Origin: Thermoplasmata archaeon
Lineage (GTDB): Archaea; Thermoplasmatota; Thermoplasmata; Thermoplasmatales; Thermoplasmataceae
Reading direction: 5' to 3'
NCBI GenBank assembly: GCA_021795055.1
Contig: JAJYPW010000067.1
Span: 1-5,466 of the forward strand
Length of the DNA stretch: 5,466 nucleotides
Shown piece after piece: positions 1 to 4,867 of this stretch. Below the pieces are notes generated by a model. That model was not told the origin of the DNA. It made no database searches and saw only the letters and a program-made list of their open reading frames with translations. Position 1 is the stretch's first letter. Each line of letters begins with the position of its first letter. The position numbers and the translations under genes were made by a program.

Positions 1-237
1 CCATCATCAAAAATGTGTTCAAAATGCGGAAGCATCAGTTTTGATCTGAAACTCTCAGATCGCATATATCACTGCAATGCCTGCGGTCTCACCATGGATC
101 GGGATGTGAATGCGGCAATCAACATCCGGAATACAGGGATGATAAAAGTAGGGAAGGGCATTCCCGAATTCACGCCTGTGGAAAGTGCTACAGCGGCGGA
201 ACTCTCAAAAGGAGGTCTACGAGTTGCCACTCCATGA
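1..237 (+). CDS. tnpB: RNA-guided endonuclease TnpB, C-terminal part (5' end outside window)
   Basis: This is the last 78 codons of a TnpB/OrfB protein, the IS200/IS605 accessory nuclease that uses an omega-RNA guide to cut DNA next to a short target-adjacent motif. The frame is open from base 1 and begins PSSKMCSKCG, the classic start of the TnpB zinc ribbon. The two Cys pairs are C6/C9 and C25/C28, counting from base 1. The MDRDVNAAINI block after the second pair carries the third RuvC catalytic Asp (D35) and the conserved Asn-Ala-Ala. An ATG at 13 is internal to the domain and is not the real start. A further 40 or so residues follow before TGA at 235-237; this tail is variable in the family and its DNA normally doubles as omega-RNA scaffold. 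The conserved features in view are intact, so the enzyme could be active, but the first two RuvC motifs cannot be seen. Confidence 0.88.
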   Translation, partial: PSSKMCSKCGSISFDLKLSDRIYHCNACGLTMDRDVNAAINIRNTGMIKVGKGIPEFTPVESATAAELSKGGLRVATP

Positions 238-247
238 AGCAGGAACC

Positions 248-263
248 GGTTCCGAAAGGAACC
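248..263 (+). repeat. Stem-loop with GAAA tetraloop (6-bp stem)
   Basis: GGTTCC (248-253), loop GAAA (254-257), GGAACC (258-263) is a perfect 6-bp stem capped by a GNRA tetraloop, typical of a functional RNA hairpin. Bases 242-253 also form a 12-bp perfect palindrome (GGAACCGGTTCC), so the left GGAACC copy could compete for the same GGTTCC arm. It lies just after the tnpB stop codon. Confidence 0.65.
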
Positions 264-282
264 CCACGAATTCATTCGTGGG
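263..282 (+). repeat. 9-bp perfect stem-loop, right-end hairpin of the IS element
   Basis: Arms CCCACGAAT (263-271) and ATTCGTGGG (274-282) are exact reverse complements around a 2-nt gap; in practice this is 8 bp with a 4-nt loop. Position and form match the subterminal hairpin of IS200/IS605 right ends, and the same stem would be the last stem of the omega-RNA before the guide. It could also act as a transcription roadblock between tnpB and the PAC2 gene, but there is no T tract after it, so I do not call it a terminator. Confidence 0.7.
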
Positions 283-299
283 AGGATGTCAGTTAGCGC

Positions 300-310
300 A
301 AATATATAAG
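300..310 (+). promoter_or_regulatory. TATA box of the PAC2-family gene
   Basis: AAATATATAAG is a strong archaeal TATA-type element in otherwise mixed sequence. Its centre (about 305) predicts transcription starting near 328-332, just before the GGTGA ribosome binding site at 333, so the leader would be a few bases long. It begins only a few bases beyond the presumed end of the IS element. The insertion therefore replaced, or moved in next to, whatever lay upstream of this promoter. Confidence 0.6.
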
Positions 311-332
311 AACCCGTTAAAGATTTTAAACT

Positions 333-337
333 GGTGA
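333..337 (+). promoter_or_regulatory. Ribosome binding site GGTGA that fixes the TTG start at 344
   Basis: GGTGA is complementary to the 3' end of archaeal 16S rRNA and lies 6 nt before TTG at 344. The same motif occurs with the same 6-nt gap before the thioesterase gene (4434-4438). An in-frame TGA at 341-343 directly precedes the TTG, so the start cannot be further upstream. Confidence 0.6.
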
Positions 338-343
338 AATGAG

Positions 344-1084
344 TTGAGTTCCAACGAAACCGTAGTGGTCGATCTTGAGAACGTGAATTTTAACAACCCG
401 CTTGTGGTGGGAGGGTTTGTCGGAGCATCCCCGACCGGATTCATAGCGGTAAGCTATATCATTGAGAACCTCAAACTTCATCAGGTGGCTCATATCAAAT
501 CCACGCATATACCTCCCGTGGCGGTTTTCATAGGTGAAAAGCTGAGGACCCCTTACCGCATATATACGAACAAGGCCGCTGACCTTGTGGTGATGATAGG
601 GGAAATACCTGTGGACAGTGAAGGGCTTTACGAGATTTCTTCCGCGCTCATGAACTGGCTTTCATACAAGAATCCCAGGGAAATCGTGATTCTTGACGGT
701 ATGCCGGCTCCCGCGATAGTCGATCAGCACGACGTTTTCTGCGTTGGCAACGAGGAAGTGTTGAACAAATTCAAAAAACTTGGAATCCTTCCTGCAAAAT
801 CAGCTCTTATATTCGGGCTGGGCGGAGCAATACTCAATGAATGCATGTCCCGTAAGATGTCTGGGTTCTCACTGGTCACGCCGACCTCTACTGAACTTCC
901 TGATCCGGGATCTGTGCTGGCCCTTGTGGAAAAGCTTAATCAGGCATTTTCACTAAATGTCGATCCTTCGGTGCTTGAGCAGAGCGCACAGGACTTCCAC
1001 GCACAGTTGAATGAGCTCATGGATCAGTACAAGAAAGCATCGGCAACTTCCGAGAAATCTGTCACCGAGAATATGTACGGATAA
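344..1084 (+). CDS. PAC2-family protein, archaeal proteasome assembly chaperone-like
   Basis: This 246-residue protein is of the PAC2 family (formerly DUF75; archaeal PbaA-like), related to the eukaryotic 20S proteasome assembly chaperones Pba1/Pba2. Supporting features are the opening NNPLVVGGFVGASPTGFIAVSYIIENL (residues 17-43), the LVVMIGEIPV strand (81-90), EIVILDGMPAP (114-124) and the G-rich LIFGLGGAILNEC loop (156-168), a layout typical of the family. The last three residues, Met-Tyr-Gly, fit the HbYX rule (hydrophobic-Tyr-any), the tail that docks into pockets of the proteasome alpha ring. The preceding stretch of about 35 residues is polar and probably flexible. The start is TTG, set by an in-frame stop just before it and a GGTGA site 6 nt upstream. 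It has its own TATA box and is followed after a 74-nt gap by the isomerase gene in the same direction. The family call is firm; an actual role with the proteasome is inferred. Confidence 0.85.
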   Translation: MSSNETVVVDLENVNFNNPLVVGGFVGASPTGFIAVSYIIENLKLHQVAHIKSTHIPPVAVFIGEKLRTPYRIYTNKAADLVVMIGEIPVDSEGLYEISSALMNWLSYKNPREIVILDGMPAPAIVDQHDVFCVGNEEVLNKFKKLGILPAKSALIFGLGGAILNECMSRKMSGFSLVTPTSTELPDPGSVLALVEKLNQAFSLNVDPSVLEQSAQDFHAQLNELMDQYKKASATSEKSVTENMYG

Positions 1085-1131
1085 TTCAGTATTTCATTGG
1101 TTTTCTTGCCCATGTCGATCGACGAAAGTTG

Positions 1132-1139
1132 TTAATAAT
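1132..1139 (+). promoter_or_regulatory. Possible TATA-like element upstream of the PGI/PMI gene
   Basis: TTAATAAT is centred about 23 nt before ATG 1159 and 29 nt before ATG 1165, the distance expected for a TATA box giving a very short leader or none. It is a weaker match than the elements at 300 and 3913, and the gene may simply be co-transcribed with the PAC2 gene. Confidence 0.3.
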
Positions 1140-1149
1140 GGTTGCACAT

Positions 1150-1154
1150 GGTGA
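1150..1154 (+). promoter_or_regulatory. Ribosome binding site GGTGA favouring the ATG at 1159
   Basis: GGTGA lies 4 nt before ATG 1159 and 10 nt before ATG 1165. The upstream in-frame candidates, TTG 1129 and ATG 1138, have no comparable site before them. This argues that the 10 residues encoded between 1129 and 1158 are not translated. Confidence 0.45.
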
Positions 1155-1158
1155 CAAC

Positions 1159-2085
1159 ATGGGGATGAGAGAAGAGATTTTGAGCCTGAAAGATCAGGTT
1201 CTTTCCAGAGACTCTATTAATTTTGATCCTAATAAATTCAAATCGGTGATAGTTGCAGGGATGGGGGGATCCGGCATAGCCGGTCGGATACTTTCTGACA
1301 TATATGACCGTGTTCCGGTCATACCATTATCGGGTTACAATCTTCCGGCGTTTGCAGATTCATCAAGCCTCGTCATTGTCATTAGCTATTCCGGGAACAC
1401 CGAGGAAACCATCTCCTGCTTTGATCAGGCAAGGGAGAGGGGTTGCCCAATAGCAGCGATAACGTCCGGAGGCATCCTTTCACGCTACTCCGGCACTGTT
1501 ATAAGAATCCCCAGCGGGCTCCAGCCGAGGTCTGCAATCGGATACATGATCATGCCTCTCCTGCGCGGTTTCATGAATCTTGGTGACCGGGATGCTGCCG
1601 GAATCAGAAGTGCAATCGCCTCAGCTTTTGACAGGGAAGTTGAAATAAAACGTCTTGCAGAGGAACTGGCAAACGGAAACAGGACCCCCGTTGTCATCGG
1701 GACACCTGAATTCAGAGGTGTTGCACTGAGATGGAGGACCCAGTTTAACGAAAATTCCAAGGTAGTCGCGTATTCCACTTTTTTGCCTGAAGCAAACCAT
1801 AATGATACAGCCTGGATGCCTTCGTTCGATGAGGACAGGTTCAAACTTATTGCTTTCAAATCCATGGATCCAGGGATAAACCTGAGGATCGATCTTACGC
1901 AGAAGATAACCGGCAGGAAATTCCATGTCATCGGGAGTGACGGTACCCTGGTCGAGAGGCTATTCTTCCTGATTGCCTACGGCGATCTTCTCTCCTATCA
2001 TCTCGGAGTGCTCCGCGGGATTGATCCTCTTGACGTATCTGTGCTTTCCAGGCTGAAAGAGGGACTGGCGGCTTCTAAGAGATAA
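1159..2085 (+). CDS. Bifunctional phosphoglucose/phosphomannose isomerase (SIS-domain type)
   Basis: This cytoplasmic enzyme interconverts glucose-6-phosphate or mannose-6-phosphate with fructose-6-phosphate, feeding glycolysis/gluconeogenesis and mannose-based glycan synthesis. It belongs to the archaeal PGI/PMI family known from Pyrobaculum, Aeropyrum and Thermoplasma. From the ATG at 1159 it has 308 residues, close to the usual 300 or so. The first SIS domain shows GMGGSG (34-39) and the phosphate-binding SYSGNTEE (76-83). The Arg of LQPRSAIG (R124), the Glu of QFNENS (E198) and the His of EANHND (H214) match the catalytic Arg, Glu and His of the P. aerophilum enzyme. The 16-residue Glu-His spacing is the same, and the C-terminal catalytic Lys fits K300 in SRLKEG. 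Longer starts exist (TTG 1129, 318 aa; ATG 1138, 315 aa), but only 1159 and 1165 have a GGTGA site before them. The 3' end overlaps the convergent rqcH gene by 11 bp. Confidence 0.9.
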   Translation: MGMREEILSLKDQVLSRDSINFDPNKFKSVIVAGMGGSGIAGRILSDIYDRVPVIPLSGYNLPAFADSSSLVIVISYSGNTEETISCFDQARERGCPIAAITSGGILSRYSGTVIRIPSGLQPRSAIGYMIMPLLRGFMNLGDRDAAGIRSAIASAFDREVEIKRLAEELANGNRTPVVIGTPEFRGVALRWRTQFNENSKVVAYSTFLPEANHNDTAWMPSFDEDRFKLIAFKSMDPGINLRIDLTQKITGRKFHVIGSDGTLVERLFFLIAYGDLLSYHLGVLRGIDPLDVSVLSRLKEGLAASKR

Positions 2086-3886
2086 TGCTGCTTCCCGGTG
2101 GAAAGATTGAGTCGACCTCGTCCGGCTGAAAGTTGAACGTTTCAGCAATCCTCTTCACGATATCGCGTCTTGAGCTCTTTCCAGGCACTATCCTGACAGC
2201 CTTCTTGATAAATTTCTGGTTTTCCTCAACCGGGGATGCCATCGCCAGGGTCTCTCCTTCATATTCTATGGGGGCGATGAAAAGCACGAGCGGCAGGTTG
2301 AATATATAATTCCTCTTCCCCCTGATTATCCAGGAACCGGTGGACACATATTCTCCCGATTCCGGGGTCTTGCTCACCTGTTCCGGGAATACCCAGTAGG
2401 CTGATCCCGAACTTATGCCTGCTGACCATGCCCTCGAAAATGAGACCGCAAAGGCGCAGGACTCCTCTATGCTCTTCTGATCAGGCCTGTTCCCATCGAT
2501 AGATTTTATTACCGTGCTTGGGGCGCCATACAGGTCTGCGTGCACATATATGTCCGAGCTTTCCAGGTGCTTCTTAACTGCGGATTCGTTGGTTTTCCTG
2601 TCCTTGCCGGCAATCACGAGGTTCCCTCCGGAAGTGAAGGTCCACCTGTATTTTTCAAACCAGAACTTTCTTTTCCTTGTGACCTTTGCCGACTCTTCTT
2701 TCCTGGAGGAGTTTATGCTCTCCCGCAGTGCCTCTCTTGCATTTTCAACCCTGTGCCTGTAATCCTTGCTCTCCTGAAAATATGAATTGGCGTTTTCTCC
2801 GGCTGTCTTGCGGATGTCCAGTTCGATTACCATTTCGCCGTTCGGAACCTGGATTATCTTTCTCCCACGGTCCAGAATGATCCCTGGGGGGAGAGTCAGC
2901 GATGATTTCCCGGAATCAATCGCCCTGGCAGTCCTGACATGCCTTTCGAACTCAGGCAGGGCGGACATGATAATGGTGCCAATTGCCGCGAACTCGGCTG
3001 ACTTCGCCTCGTATTCCGCGATTGTCCGCTGCTGGGACTCTATTCTCTTTCGTAAGGATATGTCCTCAGGATTTTCGTCCACCAGCTCCTCCATCCTCTT
3101 TCTTATCTCTTCGTTGAAGTCCTCCGCTTCCCTGAAATTGACAGCATCCAGATGGTGCTGCCTGATTGGGGAGATCATGCCTCCGTTCTCGTATACATAG
3201 CATTTTCCCAGCGAGGATTCCTCAAGAAGCTTTGCAAGCTCTGCCATCAGTACCGAAATTGCCGAAAGTGCTTCCCTGGCAGGAATTGACTTGTCCAGGC
3301 CCACCCTTAAGCAGAGTTCTTCCGCAAGATCGCCCCCGAGGTTCATTCTTGAGGCCAGAGTCTGCACAATAGTGCCTGTGCTCGCTGTAAAGATCGTTTC
3401 TATTTCCTTCAGGTCCGCCCTGACCGGATCAAAGGAGGAGGGGGGCAGATATGTTTCACCCTTGATGATCTTCCTGTTTTTCCATTCCCTCTGGTGAACT
3501 GCAAATTCGATCTTTTCGCCGACAGTTACGATAAGATTCCCCTCCCTGAACAGCTCAATGATCAGTGAAGTGTCAGGATAAATGTCGATGCGCACTACCC
3601 GGTCAAAGTTGACCTGAACAACCTTCTGTATCTTTCTTTCCAGGATCAGCTTTCTCAGGTTGATGGCAGTCTGAGTGGGCTGGACTTCCCCCTCCTTGGT
3701 GGAAACATAAATCCCCTTTTCAAGCGAGAGGAAGAGATCGATCCTTCCGCTTCCGGGCCTGTTGAGCTGTAGGATAAACAGATTCGGCGGGACGTGGTAC
3801 ACCTTCTTGATGAAGGCTCCTTCGAGGAGTGGTGCATACCTGTATAAGAGCGCGCAGATGTCTAGGGAAGATTCCTTCCTGTCCAC
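2075..3886 (-). CDS. rqcH: RqcH/NFACT-family ribosome quality control protein
   Basis: This is the archaeal homologue of Rqc2/NEMF/RqcH, which binds obstructed 50S subunits carrying peptidyl-tRNA and recruits tRNA to add a C-terminal tail to stalled chains. Numbering from GTG 3886 (603 aa), the NFACT-N domain opens with RKESSLDICALL. The Asp-Arg pair in VNFDRVVRIDIY is D95-R96, almost the same number as the D97-R98 motif needed for tailing in Bacillus subtilis. A charged helical coiled-coil region lies around 258-302, with a second helical stretch at 375-408. NFACT-R follows, with WFEKYRW (409-415), DIYVHADLYGAP (445-456) and GSWIIRGKRNY (517-527). The end, with FPPGSS, resembles other archaeal members, so the gene looks complete. 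The frame can be read back to GTG 3928 (617 aa), but homologues start near the SSLDI block and the TATA box would then lie inside the gene. GGAGGT lies directly against the GTG 3886, too close to be a normal ribosome site, which suggests leaderless or near-leaderless initiation. Confidence 0.88.
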   Translation of the reverse strand: MDRKESSLDICALLYRYAPLLEGAFIKKVYHVPPNLFILQLNRPGSGRIDLFLSLEKGIYVSTKEGEVQPTQTAINLRKLILERKIQKVVQVNFDRVVRIDIYPDTSLIIELFREGNLIVTVGEKIEFAVHQREWKNRKIIKGETYLPPSSFDPVRADLKEIETIFTASTGTIVQTLASRMNLGGDLAEELCLRVGLDKSIPAREALSAISVLMAELAKLLEESSLGKCYVYENGGMISPIRQHHLDAVNFREAEDFNEEIRKRMEELVDENPEDISLRKRIESQQRTIAEYEAKSAEFAAIGTIIMSALPEFERHVRTARAIDSGKSSLTLPPGIILDRGRKIIQVPNGEMVIELDIRKTAGENANSYFQESKDYRHRVENAREALRESINSSRKEESAKVTRKRKFWFEKYRWTFTSGGNLVIAGKDRKTNESAVKKHLESSDIYVHADLYGAPSTVIKSIDGNRPDQKSIEESCAFAVSFSRAWSAGISSGSAYWVFPEQVSKTPESGEYVSTGSWIIRGKRNYIFNLPLVLFIAPIEYEGETLAMASPVEENQKFIKKAVRIVPGKSSRRDIVKRIAETFNFQPDEVDSIFPPGSSIIS

Positions 3887-3912
3887 ACCTCCATATGTGG
3901 CAGGGATAAATG

Positions 3913-3920
3913 AAAATATA
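3913..3920. promoter_or_regulatory. Shared bidirectional TATA element between rqcH and the hydrolase-like/thioesterase operon
   Basis: AAAATATA on the plus strand reads TATATTTT on the minus strand. Its centre (3916-3917) is about 23 nt before ATG 3940 on the right and about 31 nt before GTG 3886 on the left. Archaeal transcription normally starts about 25 nt from the TATA centre, so the right-hand message would be leaderless and the left-hand one would have a leader of a few bases at most. The purine-rich bases before it on the plus strand (AAATG) fit a BRE for the rightward direction better than for the leftward. No other TATA-like element is visible between the genes. Confidence 0.5.
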
Positions 3921-3939
3921 CGTCCCACATGGCAGTTAA

Positions 3940-4455
3940 ATGAGGATCACGATACATGGCGAAATTTCTCCCGGTGCCCGGGTTTTCGTTTTTCTATCTC
4001 CCGGTCCGCTGAAGAGTGAGTTGACAAGCATCGCGTCGGAGAAACTCCTCATGCCAGCGGCCTCTGCCTCTTTGCCGAACCATGGAGAAAAACCGCAGGA
4101 TATTGCATCGGAATTGAGTGCAGAGTTCCCAGACGGTACCATGTTTTACATCGCAGGCTTCGAATCTGCATCACTGCTTACGCTTGAACTGGCAGCGCTG
4201 GGATTGCCGAAACGAGCCTTCCTGGTTAACCCCGGATTCGACGAGATCATGCACAGGGTTTTTCCCAGGATAGAGGTTCCTGTCACGGTGCTGTATTCGG
4301 GCGATAATGCCACGTTCAGGCCTGCGGCCCAGAAGATTCATGATCTCACGCCGATGTCCGATATGGTCAGGCTCCCATGCCCAACATCCAGCGTTGCAGA
4401 GTTTTCCTGTGAGCCCTTTTTTTCCGCTATCAGGGTGAGGCTGGATGGATACTGA
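3940..4455 (+). CDS. Small alpha/beta-hydrolase-like protein, apparently catalytically dead
   Basis: This 171-residue protein has the order of elements of a minimal, capless alpha/beta hydrolase. ARVFVFLSPG (13-22) is an early strand, SLPNHGEKP (44-52) resembles the LPGHG loop, and MFYIAGFESASLLTLELAALGLPKRAFLVNPGF (68-100) looks like the nucleophile elbow, helix and next strand. VPVTVLYSGDN (113-123) is the strand before the acid. In an ungapped alignment to the usual GHSMGG elbow, the nucleophile position is Glu75 (G-F-E-S-A-S), although Ser76 is adjacent. Where the catalytic His should be (about 147-151) there is PCPTS. It is therefore probably a pseudoenzyme or a much-diverged hydrolase. 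The ATG follows an in-frame TAA directly and has a TATA element at the leaderless distance. Its last 11 bp overlap the thioesterase gene, so the two are translationally coupled. The fold call rests on pattern recognition alone; the substrate is unknown. Confidence 0.6.
   Translation: MRITIHGEISPGARVFVFLSPGPLKSELTSIASEKLLMPAASASLPNHGEKPQDIASELSAEFPDGTMFYIAGFESASLLTLELAALGLPKRAFLVNPGFDEIMHRVFPRIEVPVTVLYSGDNATFRPAAQKIHDLTPMSDMVRLPCPTSSVAEFSCEPFFSAIRVRLDGY
4434..4438 (+). promoter_or_regulatory. Ribosome binding site GGTGA for the thioesterase gene
   Basis: GGTGA lies 6 nt before ATG 4445, inside the last codons of the upstream gene. This is the expected arrangement for an internal operon gene in an archaeon that uses leaderless starts for first genes and Shine-Dalgarno sites for downstream ones. 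Confidence 0.6.
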
Positions 4456-4867
4456 AGAAGACACGCTTCCTCTGCAGCTCAGGTATTCCGATTTTGATGA
4501 TCAGGGAGTGCTCAACAATGCCGTATATTTGTCGCTGTTTGAACTTGGCAGGGTCCACTTCCTTAAGAGGCTCCTTTCCGATGCTTTCCTGGGGACGCGT
4601 ATACTGGTCGCCCACATAGAGGTGGATTACCTTAAGCCGGTAACCCTTAGGCAGACAGTGGACCACGAATCATTTATCACGGCAATATGCAGGACAGGCA
4701 TATCTTCCGTGGGCAACACCAGCCTCACCTTTGCCCAGACCCTGTATATCCAAAAGTCCGGAGATCCCGTTGCAAGATGCAGGACGATTGCTGTGCTGAT
4801 TGATGATCATGGTGGAAAAAGACAGGTACCGGACGAAATCAGGGAACGCTTAAGACGGCAGGAATAG
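4445..4867 (+). CDS. Hotdog-fold acyl-CoA thioesterase (4HBT/YbgC-like)
   Basis: At 140 residues this is the usual length for a single hotdog domain of the 4-hydroxybenzoyl-CoA thioesterase/YbgC group, which hydrolyses acyl-CoA thioesters in the cytoplasm as dimers or tetramers. The N-terminal strand and helix read LRYSDFDDQGVLNNAVYLSLFE (12-33), corresponding to the family's R-x-x-D-x-D-x-x-G-x-V-x-N signature. D18 aligns with the catalytic Asp (D17 in the Pseudomonas enzyme). The common Gly-His before Val-Asn-Asn is Gly-Val-Leu-Asn-Asn here. The long central strands follow in HIEVDYLKPVTLRQTV (57-72) and SSVGNTSLTFAQTLYIQ (87-103), and a charged tail RERLRRQE closes it. The gene starts inside the last codons of the hydrolase-like gene and ends overlapping the convergent membrane-protein gene by 18 bp. 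The substrate cannot be predicted. Confidence 0.85.
   Translation: MDTEEDTLPLQLRYSDFDDQGVLNNAVYLSLFELGRVHFLKRLLSDAFLGTRILVAHIEVDYLKPVTLRQTVDHESFITAICRTGISSVGNTSLTFAQTLYIQKSGDPVARCRTIAVLIDDHGGKRQVPDEIRERLRRQE

Larger units (their letters stand above)
1..293 (+). mobile_element. Right end of an IS200/IS605-family (TnpB-carrying) element, left part outside window
   Basis: The stretch holds the 3' end of a tnpB gene, then about 50 bp carrying two abutting hairpins, then the promoter of an unrelated chromosomal gene. That is the usual layout at the right end of IS200/IS605 and IS607 elements: subterminal hairpins recognised as single strands, with no terminal inverted repeats. The hairpin pair ends at 282. 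The exact boundary is not visible from one copy; I place it around 289-295 because the TATA box of the next gene starts near 300. Whether a TnpA transposase gene exists lies outside the window. Confidence 0.7.
160..293 (+). ncRNA. Putative omega-RNA (reRNA) scaffold overlapping the tnpB 3' end
   Basis: TnpB proteins use a guide RNA transcribed from the 3' end of their own gene through the element's right end, with the guide read from flanking host DNA. Here the expected place holds two consecutive stems: GGTTCC/GGAACC closed by a GAAA (GNRA) loop at 248-263, and CCCACGAAT/ATTCGTGGG at 263-282. They share or abut base 263, so they could stack coaxially. A short single-stranded stretch (GAGGATGTCAG) then leads to the presumed guide start. 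The 5' limit is a guess, since it lies inside the coding region, and the 3' limit depends on the exact element end. No expression evidence is available from sequence alone. Confidence 0.5.

Noticed and set aside
69..275. Minus-strand frame across the tnpB tail and hairpins
   Set aside because: It is antisense to the zinc ribbon and the right-end structure; no coding features.
263..282. Hairpin as an intrinsic transcription terminator
   Set aside because: No T tract follows the stem, and archaea do not depend on hairpins for termination; the IS right-end/omega-RNA explanation fits better.
1101..1107. TTTTCTT run as a terminator for the PAC2 gene
   Set aside because: It is a short, interrupted T run with no hairpin; archaeal U-tract termination usually needs more, so I leave it unannotated.
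1485..1931. Long minus-strand open frame (148 codons) inside the PGI/PMI gene
   Set aside because: It is antisense to a clearly conserved enzyme with all its motifs; the translated product has no recognisable domain, and no promoter or ribosome site precedes it.
2787..3200. Plus-strand open frame (137 codons) antisense to rqcH
   Set aside because: The Ser-rich, low-information translation is what antisense reading of a Glu/Arg-rich coiled-coil region produces; no start signal is present.
3887..3928. 14-codon N-terminal extension of RqcH from GTG 3928
   Set aside because: It contains the TATA element, is not similar to the family N-terminus, and would shift the Asp-Arg motif away from its usual number.
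3762..4019. 85-codon plus-strand frame spanning the divergent promoter region
   Set aside because: It overlaps two well-supported genes in other frames and has no ribosome binding site or domain.
4430..4666. Minus-strand frame antisense to the thioesterase gene
   Set aside because: It is a shadow of the hotdog domain coding sequence, with no independent support.
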